Below are positions 1-6,515 of a stretch of 6,934 nt of DNA, one piece after another. Origin of the DNA: Prevotellaceae bacterium. GTDB taxonomy: Bacteria > Bacteroidota > Bacteroidia > Bacteroidales > Bacteroidaceae. A model generated the notes under the pieces. It was given only the letters and a program-made list of their open reading frames with translations, was not told where the DNA came from and ran no database searches. The position numbers were made by a program, and so were the translations under genes. Location of the stretch: positions 1-6,934 of the forward strand of contig JAJPYW010000267.1 in assembly GCA_021204715.1 (NCBI GenBank), read 5' to 3'. Positions within the stretch are counted from its first letter, which is position 1; each line of letters starts with the position of its first letter.

Positions 1-246
1 TTGCACCACCTCGGCCTTGGCGTCGCCCAAATCCTTGATAGGGAAACAGACGGGGCGCTCCACGCCGTTCAAGTCGTCGTTGATGCCCATGCCGTTCAAC
101 ACAAACAGCGGGGCGGTGACACGGCGCAAGCGCAACTCGGCAGAGAGATTCTGCTGGAAAAACTCCTTTATCTGCTTGATGGCGAATTCCGTCTGCTTCA
201 AGTCAAGCAACGGCTTGTAGTTCTTTGGCTTTATCAAATAACTCAT
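1..246 (-). CDS. asnA: Aspartate-ammonia ligase (asparagine synthetase A), N-terminal part, cut by window edge
   Basis: AsnA makes asparagine from aspartate, ammonia and ATP (giving AMP and PPi) in the cytoplasm. It has a fold related to the catalytic core of class II Asp/Asn-tRNA synthetases. Reading leftwards from the ATG at 246, the frame is open for 82 codons to the window edge. The protein begins MSYLIKPKNYKPLLDLKQTE and continues through IKQIKEFF, LRLRRVTAPLFV and GINDDLNGVERPV, which I recognise as the N-terminus of the AsnA family in Bacteroidales. The full family length is about 330-345 residues, so roughly three quarters lies outside the window. The start is supported by AAAAGGAA about 4 bases upstream and by a TATCTTTG promoter box at 279-286. 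The gene is divergent from the tRNA-Arg gene. Identification is by remembered family sequence, not by a search. Confidence 0.9.
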   Translation of the reverse strand, partial: MSYLIKPKNYKPLLDLKQTEFAIKQIKEFFQQNLSAELRLRRVTAPLFVLNGMGINDDLNGVERPVCFPIKDLGDAKAEVVQ

Positions 247-278
247 AGATTCCTTTTATTTTTCTGTTTATTGAGCGG

Positions 279-286
279 CAAAGATA
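279..286 (-). promoter_or_regulatory. Probable asnA promoter, -7 box TATCTTTG
   Basis: On the minus strand TATCTTTG matches the Bacteroidota -7 consensus TAnnTTTG. It would start transcription near 271, leaving a leader of about 25 bases before the asnA ATG at 246. No convincing TTTG at the -33 position is visible. The box lies inside one arm of an imperfect inverted repeat (277-286 and 298-307), which could be an operator. Confidence 0.6.
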
Positions 287-435
287 AGGATAATATTGAT
301 ATTTGCCACTGTTTTCGCATAAAAATGAGAAAAATGTACAGTAAACTGTCTAATGAGTTGAACAAATGATATTTAAAAAATTGTCGTGGAGAGCGTAAAA
401 ATGGGAAAAAGTTAGGTAGATGCAACTATTTTTTA

Positions 436-443
436 TACTTTTG
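436..443 (+). promoter_or_regulatory. Probable tRNA-Arg promoter, -7 box TACTTTTG
   Basis: TACTTTTG fits the Bacteroidota -7 consensus TAnnTTTG. It ends 10 bases before the first base of the mature tRNA at 454, so transcription would begin only a few bases upstream of the tRNA. A weak -33 candidate (GTTAGG, 411-416) lies about 20 bases further upstream. Confidence 0.6.
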
Positions 444-453
444 CAAACCAATC

Positions 454-526
454 GGCTCCGTAGCTTAGTGAATAGAGCGTCAGATTCCGGTTCTGAAGGT
501 CGTGCGTTTGAATCGCACCGGAGTCA
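454..526 (+). tRNA. tRNA-Arg, anticodon CCG
   Basis: A complete 73-nt cloverleaf folds by eye. The acceptor stem is GGCTCCG (454-460) with CGGAGTC (519-525), including one G-U pair. The D stem is GCTT/GAGC (463-466, 475-478). The anticodon stem is TCAGA/TCTGA (480-484, 492-496) around loop TTCCGGT. The variable loop is AGGTC and the T stem is GTGCG/CGCAC (502-506, 514-518). Anticodon CCG at 487-489 reads the arginine codon CGG. The discriminator base is A526 and no CCA is encoded. Two positions are unusual: D-loop position 19 is A (471) rather than G, and T-loop position 56 is T (509) rather than C. Together they would form an A19-U56 elbow pair in place of G19-C56. The gene appears to be a single-gene unit, with its own promoter box at 436-443 and a terminator at 557-598. 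Confidence 0.95.
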
Positions 527-556
527 CTGCACAGACATAAAGAGATTGATTGCCGT

Positions 557-598
557 TCAAGCCGTATTTCTCCCCGAGGAATACGGCTTGACTTTTTT
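557..598 (+). terminator. Intrinsic terminator of the tRNA-Arg gene
   Basis: A perfect 12-bp stem, TCAAGCCGTATT (557-568) with AATACGGCTTGA (580-591), can be extended inward by three more pairs (one of them G-U) to a 5-base loop. It is followed by a run of six T at 593-598. It lies about 30 bases after the tRNA 3' end and faces the same way, so it should end the tRNA transcript and insulate the downstream repeat region. Confidence 0.9.
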
Positions 599-643
599 AT
601 GTAACACATACATCGGGCAAAGGGAATAAGAACGGCGGGGTGC

Positions 644-916
644 ATCAAGCACATTCCATGCATCGAGTCGAAGCGCTTCCACTCAAGTTATCGAAGCGCT
701 TCCATGAAACCTATCGAAGCGATTCCATAGCATCTATCGAAGCGATTCCATAGCATCTATCGAAGCGATTCCATAGGAACCATGCAATACAGTCGTTGCC
801 ACTTCATCAATACTTTTATTAGATTCTACAAATTCGAATTTATAACACGTACAAATTCGAATTCATAGCACCTACAAACTGAATTCATAACCCCTACAAA
901 CTCGAGTTTGTAGACC
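644..916. repeat. Array of about twelve 23-bp units with palindromic cores
   Basis: Tandem units start near 644, 667, 690, 713, 736, 759, 782, 805, 828, 851, 874 and 896. The period is 23 bases, except one 22-base unit at 874. Units at 713 and 736 are identical. Units 2-6 carry the core GAAGCGCTTC or GAAGCGATTC at exact 23-base spacing (670, 693, 716, 739, 762). Units 9-12 carry AAATTCGAATTT-like cores, ending in the perfect 18-bp palindrome TACAAACTCGAGTTTGTA (895-912). Units 1, 7 and 8 are degenerate, but the distance from unit 6 to unit 9 is exactly three periods. The two classes share a backbone (TA....CGA.T.CATAGCA pattern, about 15 of 23 positions) although the palindrome arms differ. 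A 23-base period cannot encode a periodic peptide, and TAG stops recur in the units, so this is non-coding. Positions 599-643 and 917-1036 hold no gene I can see. Confidence 0.85.
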
Positions 917-942
917 GCAAGAAACCCATTGCTTAGTTTGCC

Positions 943-964
943 GCTTTACTATCGATGATAAAGC
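943..964. repeat. Near-palindrome between repeat array and cvpA promoter
   Basis: GCTTTACTATCGATGATAAAGC is symmetric about ATCGAT except for two paired positions (one C/A mismatch and one T/G). It lies about 30 bases beyond the array and off its 23-base register. It could be a binding site for a dimeric regulator of the cvpA-suf operon, about 75 bases upstream of the -7 box, or a further decayed array unit. No known operator consensus is recognised. Confidence 0.35.
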
Positions 965-1036
965 CGCGACGCCCATAACAACTCCCCTGCTTCTACTTTC
1001 TAAAACCCGCCGCATACGGAATAGGAAATTATTTTG

Positions 1037-1044
1037 TAACTTTG
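1037..1044 (+). promoter_or_regulatory. Probable cvpA-suf operon promoter, -7 box TAACTTTG
   Basis: TAACTTTG matches the Bacteroidota -7 box TAnnTTTG exactly and lies 23 bases before the cvpA ATG at 1068. That implies a start site near 1050 and a very short leader containing AAAAGG (1057-1062) as the ribosome-binding signal. No TTTG is seen at the usual -33 distance. It is the only clear promoter upstream of the five-gene operon. Confidence 0.65.
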
Positions 1045-1067
1045 CGCCTGTTTCCGAAAAGGCTTTT

Positions 1068-1567
1068 ATGATTATAGACATTATTATCATAGTGGTTGTA
1101 GGGTTGGGGGCCGTTTTGGGCTATGTAAAGGGTTTTTTGAAACAGTTGGCCTCTATCGCAGGGTTGGTGGCAGGCCTTTTGGTGGCCAAAGCGCTCTATG
1201 CCCCCACAGCCGACAAATTGGCGGACGTGGTGGGCGGTTCCCACACCTTCGTGCAGATACTCGCCTTTGTACTTATCTGGCTTGCCGTTCCGTTGCTCTT
1301 CACGCTTGTGGCTTCGCTCCTGACGCGGGCGTTGAAAGCGGTCTCCTTGGGCGGGGTGAACCGCATGTTGGGGCTGCTGCTTGGGGCGGCCAAGTACCTG
1401 CTCTTGGCGAGCCTTTTGGTGTGTGTCTTGGAGTACATCGACGCCGACGGCCGCATCGTCGAGAAACAGTTGAAGAGGGAGTCGCGCATGTATTATCCCA
1501 TCGCCGAGATAGCGGGCGCGTTCTTCCCCGTGGCCAAAGATATGACCGAACACTACTTATTGGACGT

Positions 1568-1571
<4 letters not shown>
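1068..1571 (+). CDS. CvpA family inner-membrane protein
   Basis: This is a 167-residue integral membrane protein of the CvpA (colicin V production) family. Four hydrophobic segments are visible at roughly residues 2-22, 27-47, 62-87 and 102-124. The first pair is joined by the family's characteristic [10 protein letters not shown] turn, and the hydrophilic C-terminal tail (about 125-167) is probably cytoplasmic. The family's biochemical role is poorly defined; in other bacteria it is linked to colicin V export and envelope or bile-salt tolerance, which says little about this case. ATG 1068 is preceded by AAAAGG at 1057-1062 and follows a TAACTTTG promoter box. The stop TGA (1569-1571) overlaps the sufB start as ATGA, so the two are translationally coupled. 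In other Bacteroidales I recall a cvpA gene directly before sufB, often after infB; infB is not present here. Confidence 0.85.
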
Positions 1572-3022
<1,451 letters not shown>

Positions 3023-3057
3023 TACAATCAGTTATAAACGTCAATTATCACAAGGAT

Positions 3058-3810
3058 ATGTTAACAATCAAAGACCTGCATGTTTCCATTGGCGGAAAGG
3101 AGATATTGAAAGGCATCGACCTTACCATACGCGACGGTGAAATCCACGCCTTGCTTGGGCAGAACGGCGCCGGCAAGAGCACGTTGAGCAATGTGCTCGT
3201 GGGGCACCCGGCCTACGAAGTGACGCGCGGAGAGGTGACGTTCAACGGCAAGGACCTGCTTGCCATGACGCCCGAAGCGCGCGCGCACGAGGGCATCTTC
3301 CTCTCTTTCCAGACGCCGGTGGAGATACCGGGCGTGTCGATGGTGAACTTCATGCGCGCCGCCGTGAACGAACAGCGCAAGTACCGGCACCTGCCCGCAC
3401 TCTCGGCCGGCGAGTTCTTGAAGCTGATGCGGCAGAAGCGGGCCATCGTGGAATTGGACAACAAGCTGGCCAACCGCTCGGTGAACGAGGGCTTTTCAGG
3501 CGGAGAGAAGAAGCGCAACGAGATATTCCAAATGGCCATGCTCGAGCCCCGCTTCGCCATATTGGACGAGACCGACTCGGGGCTCGACGTGGATGCCTTG
3601 CGTGTAGTGGCAAACGGCTTCAACAAATTAAGGACGCCCGAGACAAGCGCATTGGTCATCACCCACTACCAGCGTCTGCTTGATTACTTGAAGCCCGACA
3701 CGGTGCACGTGCTGCTTGGCGGACGCATCGTCAAGACAGGCGGGCCGCAATTGGCCGAAGAGATAGAGGCGCGCGGATTCGACTGGCTGAAACAAACCAT
3801 GGAAGCATGA
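3058..3810 (+). CDS. sufC: Fe-S cluster assembly ATPase SufC
   Basis: SufC is the ABC-type ATPase of the SufBC2D complex. Its ATP-driven dimerisation opens the SufB-SufD interface for cluster assembly; it is a soluble cytoplasmic protein and not a transporter. The 250-residue length is normal. All nucleotide-binding motifs are intact: Walker A GQNGAGKST (34-42), Q-loop Gln85 in LSFQTPVEIPG, signature FSGGEKKR (146-153), Walker B FAILDETD (166-173) with catalytic Glu171, D-loop SGLD, and switch His203. The signature with EKKR and the DETDSGLDVDAL stretch are SufC-specific. ATG 3058 follows sufB by 35 bases; an AAGGA at 3052-3056 sits unusually close to it. The stop TGA overlaps the sufD start as ATGA (3807-3810), indicating coupled synthesis with SufD. 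Confidence 0.97.
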   Translation: MLTIKDLHVSIGGKEILKGIDLTIRDGEIHALLGQNGAGKSTLSNVLVGHPAYEVTRGEVTFNGKDLLAMTPEARAHEGIFLSFQTPVEIPGVSMVNFMRAAVNEQRKYRHLPALSAGEFLKLMRQKRAIVELDNKLANRSVNEGFSGGEKKRNEIFQMAMLEPRFAILDETDSGLDVDALRVVANGFNKLRTPETSALVITHYQRLLDYLKPDTVHVLLGGRIVKTGGPQLAEEIEARGFDWLKQTMEA

Positions 3811-5150
3811 ACCGGGAACAACCTTACATAGCGCTCTACAACGAGGCCGAAGCGACGCTCACCCGGCACAGCCCCGCGGCGGTGAACGCGCGTCGCCGGG
3901 CGGCTTTCGACGACTTCCAACGGTTGGGATTCCCCACCTTGAAAGAGGAGAAGTACCGGTACACCGACATGGGTAAGCTGTTCGAGCCTGAATATGGACT
4001 GAACTTGAACCGCTTGGAGGTGCCGGTGAACCAGTTGGAACTCTTGCGGTGCGACGTGCCGCACATAAACACCTCGCTGCACTTTGTGGTGAACGACATG
4101 CTGCGGCCTTCGCCTCACAGCAAGAGTGCGTTGCCCGAAGGGGTTGTACTGTGCAGCTTGCAGGAGGCGGAAAGGCGTTGCCCGGGATTGCTCGAACAAT
4201 ACTACGGCCGCTTGGCCGACACGTCGGGCGATGGCCTCACGGCTTTCAACACGGCGTTCTGCGAGGACGGGGTGTTGCTCTACGTGCCCAAGGGCACGGT
4301 GGTGGAGAAGCCCGTGCAGCTTGTGAACGTCTTGAAGAGCCGGGTGGACTTGTTGGTGAACCGCCGGCTGCTTGTCATTGTGGAAGAGGGGGCAGAAGTG
4401 CGTTTGTTGGCATGCGACCACGCCTTGGACGACGCGCGCTTCCTTGCCACGCAGGTGGTGGAATTGTACGTGGGAGCGGGCGCCACGGTGGACTTTTATG
4501 AATTGGAAGAGACGCACGAGCGCACCGCGCGCGTGAGCAACCTCTACTTGAAACAAGAACGCGGCAGCAACGTGTTGCTGAACAACATGACGCTCTTGAA
4601 CGGCGTGACGCGCAACACGACCGAAGCCCGCTTTGCCGGCGAAGGGGCCACATTGAACCTTTGCGGCATGGCCGTGGAGGACAAGCACCAGCATGTGGAC
4701 AACCACACCTTCATAGACCATGCCGTGCCCGGCTGCACCAGCAACGAACTATACAAGTATGTGCTTGGCGACAGTTCCGTGGGTGCTTTCTCGGGCAAAG
4801 TGTTGGTGCGTCCGCATGCCCAAAAGACGGTTTCCCGGCAGACCAACCGCAACCTTTGCGCCACGCGCGAGGCGCGTATGTACACCCGTCCGCAATTGGA
4901 AATCTATGCCGACGACGTGAAATGCGGCCACGGCGCCACCGTGGGGCAGCTCGACGACAACGCGCTCTTCTACATGCGCCAACGGGGTATTCCGCTGAAA
5001 GAGGCACGGTTGCTGCTCATGTTCGCCTTTGTGGGCGAAGTGATAGACACCATACGCTTGGAGGCGTTAAAGGAGCGGCTGCACTTGCTGCTCGACAAGC
5101 GCTTCCGCGGGGAACTGCACCGTTGCAGGGGGTGCAGTATATGCAAGTAA
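3807..5150 (+). CDS. sufD: Fe-S cluster assembly protein SufD
   Basis: SufD is the SufB paralogue that pairs with SufB and binds one SufC; the complex is thought to need it for iron acquisition. The product is 447 residues. The N-terminal helical part contains GFPTLKEEKYRYTD (41-54), and the C-terminal beta-helix and helical core contain GAFSGKVLVRPHAQKT, MYTRPQLEIYADDVKCGHGAT and NALFYMRQRGIP. His375, in the CGHGAT motif, is the counterpart of E. coli His360, the residue facing SufB Cys405; Cys373 matches the neighbouring conserved cysteine. The protein ends with a cysteine-rich tail, Cys440-x2-Cys443-x2-Cys446, which is not part of the core fold. ATG 3807 overlaps the sufC stop by four bases. 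The SufB-type scaffold cysteine motif (YSQCDSLL) is absent, which separates it from SufB. Confidence 0.95.
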   Translation: MNREQPYIALYNEAEATLTRHSPAAVNARRRAAFDDFQRLGFPTLKEEKYRYTDMGKLFEPEYGLNLNRLEVPVNQLELLRCDVPHINTSLHFVVNDMLRPSPHSKSALPEGVVLCSLQEAERRCPGLLEQYYGRLADTSGDGLTAFNTAFCEDGVLLYVPKGTVVEKPVQLVNVLKSRVDLLVNRRLLVIVEEGAEVRLLACDHALDDARFLATQVVELYVGAGATVDFYELEETHERTARVSNLYLKQERGSNVLLNNMTLLNGVTRNTTEARFAGEGATLNLCGMAVEDKHQHVDNHTFIDHAVPGCTSNELYKYVLGDSSVGAFSGKVLVRPHAQKTVSRQTNRNLCATREARMYTRPQLEIYADDVKCGHGATVGQLDDNALFYMRQRGIPLKEARLLLMFAFVGEVIDTIRLEALKERLHLLLDKRFRGELHRCRGCSICK

Positions 5151-5165
5151 AAGGCACATATCCGC

Positions 5166-5181
5166 TTGAATCGACATTCAA
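5166..5181 (+). other. Small hairpin in the sufD-sufS gap
   Basis: TTGAAT (5166-5171) and ATTCAA (5176-5181) can pair around a CGAC loop in the 43-base gap between sufD and sufS. It sits just upstream of the purine-rich AAAGAG that probably serves as the sufS ribosome-binding region. It lacks a T-run, so it is not a terminator; it may influence RNA processing or translation of sufS, or be incidental. Confidence 0.3.
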
Positions 5182-5193
5182 AAGAGATTATAT

Positions 5194-6408
5194 ATGTACG
5201 ACATAGCGCAAATAAGAGCCGACTTCCCTATCCTCTCGCGCCAAGTGTACGGGAAGCCGCTTGTCTACCTTGACAACAGCGCCACCACGCAGAAGCCGCG
5301 CGCGGTGGTGGAGGCCATTACCAACGAGTACTACTCGGTGAACGCCAACGTGCACCGGGGCGTGCACTTCCTTTCGCAACAAGCCACGGAGCTGCACGAG
5401 GCGAGCCGGGAGACGGTGCGCCGCTTCATCCATGCCCGCAGTGCAAACGAGATTGTCTTCACACGCGGCACCACCGAAAGCATCAACTTGATTGCCTCTA
5501 CCTTTACGGAGGCTTGCATGAAGGAGGGCGACGAGGTGATGGTATCGGTCATGGAACACCACAGCAACATCGTGCCTTGGCAACTTGCCGCCGCGAGGAA
5601 AGGCATCGTGTTGAAGGTGATTCCCATGGACGACCAAGGGGTATTGGACATGGAGGCATACCGCAAGCTCTTCACGCCGCGCACGATGTTGGTGAGCGTG
5701 GCGCATGTATCGAATACGTTGGGTACGGTGAATCCCGTCCGCGAGATGGTGGCTATCGCCCACAGCCGGGGCGTGCCTGTTTTGGTGGACGGCGCCCAGT
5801 CTATCTCGCATATACCTATCGATGTGCAGGCACTCGACGCCGACTTCTTTGTTTTCTCTTCTCACAAGGTGTACGGCCCCACGGGTGTGGGGGTGCTCTA
5901 CGGCAAAGAGAAGTGGCTGGACCGCTTGCCGCCTTACCAAGGGGGCGGCGAGATGATACAGACGGTCTCCTTCGAGCGCACCACGTTCAACGAGTTGCCT
6001 TTCAAGTTTGAGGCGGGCACGCCCGATTACATCGGCACGCACGGCTTGGCCAAGGCGCTCGACTATGTTTCAGCTATCGGCATGGATGAAATAGCCGCAT
6101 ACGAACGTGAACTCACTACGTATGCCACCGGGCGCTTGAATGCTATCCCCGGCATACGCCTCTTCGGAGAGGCGCCGGGCAAAAGCTGCGTGTTCTCATT
6201 CTTGGTGGGAAACATACACCACTTGGATATGGGTACGTTGCTCGACCGGTTGGGCATCGCCGTGCGCACGGGGCACCACTGCGCCCAGCCGCTCATGCAA
6301 CGGTTGGGGATAGAGGGCACGGTGCGCGCGTCGTTCGCGCTATATAATACAAAGGAAGAGGTGGACGCGTTGGCGGCGGGGATAGAGCGTGTAAGACGGA
6401 TGTTTTAG
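5194..6408 (+). CDS. sufS: Cysteine desulfurase SufS (group II, PLP-dependent)
   Basis: SufS removes sulfur from L-cysteine, giving alanine and an enzyme persulfide that feeds the SufBCD scaffold. It is a cytoplasmic homodimeric aminotransferase-fold enzyme. The 404-residue protein has the expected order of motifs: YLDNSATTQKP near the N-terminus, NVHRG, FTRGTTESINL, MEHHSNIVPWQ with the PLP-stacking histidine at 122, VDGAQS with Asp199 and Gln202, SSHKVYGPTG with the PLP Schiff-base lysine at 225, and RTGHHCAQPLM with the persulfide cysteine at 363. These residues are each one position before the E. coli SufS numbering (Lys226, Cys364). The RTGHHCAQP form marks the group II (SufS/CsdA) class rather than IscS. 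The start at 5194 follows AAAGAG and gives the usual N-terminus (IRADFPIL). No SufE or SufU partner is encoded beside it. The last codons form one arm of a long hairpin at 6392-6436. Confidence 0.96.
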   Translation: MYDIAQIRADFPILSRQVYGKPLVYLDNSATTQKPRAVVEAITNEYYSVNANVHRGVHFLSQQATELHEASRETVRRFIHARSANEIVFTRGTTESINLIASTFTEACMKEGDEVMVSVMEHHSNIVPWQLAAARKGIVLKVIPMDDQGVLDMEAYRKLFTPRTMLVSVAHVSNTLGTVNPVREMVAIAHSRGVPVLVDGAQSISHIPIDVQALDADFFVFSSHKVYGPTGVGVLYGKEKWLDRLPPYQGGGEMIQTVSFERTTFNELPFKFEAGTPDYIGTHGLAKALDYVSAIGMDEIAAYERELTTYATGRLNAIPGIRLFGEAPGKSCVFSFLVGNIHHLDMGTLLDRLGIAVRTGHHCAQPLMQRLGIEGTVRASFALYNTKEEVDALAAGIERVRRMF

Positions 6409-6436
6409 AATAGATTATTCTAAAACACCCGTCTTA
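6392..6436 (+). terminator. Long hairpin spanning the sufS stop codon, probable operon 3' end
   Basis: The left arm, TAAGACGG (6392-6399) plus TGTTTTAGAATA (6401-6412), pairs with TATTCTAAAACA (6416-6427) plus CCGTCTTA (6429-6436) around a GAT loop. There is one A/C mismatch at 6400/6428. That is 20 of 21 pairs, and the left arm includes the last five sense codons and the TAG stop of sufS (6406-6408). No T-run follows, so it is not a textbook intrinsic terminator. It more likely marks or protects the 3' end of the suf mRNA. Confidence 0.6.
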
Positions 6437-6451
6437 TTGCTTGACCACCCC

Positions 6452-6482
6452 ACCAAGCCTCCCCTTATAGGGGAGGCTTGGT
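6452..6482. repeat. Perfect 13-bp GC-rich inverted repeat, REP-like or bidirectional terminator hairpin
   Basis: ACCAAGCCTCCCC (6452-6464) and GGGGAGGCTTGGT (6470-6482) pair perfectly around loop TTATA. The hairpin is immediately followed by a second small inverted repeat, GGTCG...CGACC (6480-6484, 6491-6495). It lies midway between the convergent sufS and lysO genes, where a shared terminator is expected, but neither strand has a T-run after the stem. Such GC-rich CTCCCC-TTATA-GGGGAG hairpins resemble dispersed intergenic repeats that I recall from several bacterial groups; copy number in this genome cannot be judged from here. Confidence 0.65.
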
Positions 6483-6515
6483 CGGTCTGACGACCTCCGA
6501 AGTACTTTCTTCTAT

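Noticed and set aside
1..369. Plus-strand open frame over the asnA region
   Set aside because: The minus strand reads as AsnA from a supported start; the plus frame has no recognisable product and runs through the asnA promoter.
454..526. tRNA-Arg as an integration (att) site for a mobile element
   Set aside because: No repeat of the tRNA 3' end occurs elsewhere in the window, and no integrase or other mobility gene is present.
433..663. Small protein frames over the tRNA and its terminator on either strand
   Set aside because: They overlap a complete tRNA gene and its terminator, with no ribosome-binding signal or recognisable product.
644..916. CRISPR array
   Set aside because: Units follow one another directly with no unique spacers, the period is only 23 bases, and no cas genes are present.
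644..916. Plasmid-type iterons or a replication origin
   Set aside because: The unit sequence is not constant across the array, there is no replication initiator gene, and I see no clear DnaA boxes; the setting is a housekeeping chromosome locus.
1421..1567. Upstream extension of the sufB reading frame
   Set aside because: The added 49 residues lie inside cvpA, are arginine-rich shadow sequence and do not resemble SufB; the family N-terminus begins at 1568 or 1571.
3684..4721. Long antisense open frame (345 codons) opposite sufC/sufD
   Set aside because: Composition and position are those of a shadow of sufD; no recognisable domain, and sufD is certain from its motifs.
5188..6042. Antisense open frame (284 codons) opposite sufS
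   Set aside because: Shadow of sufS codon usage; no family resemblance and no promoter or ribosome-binding signal.
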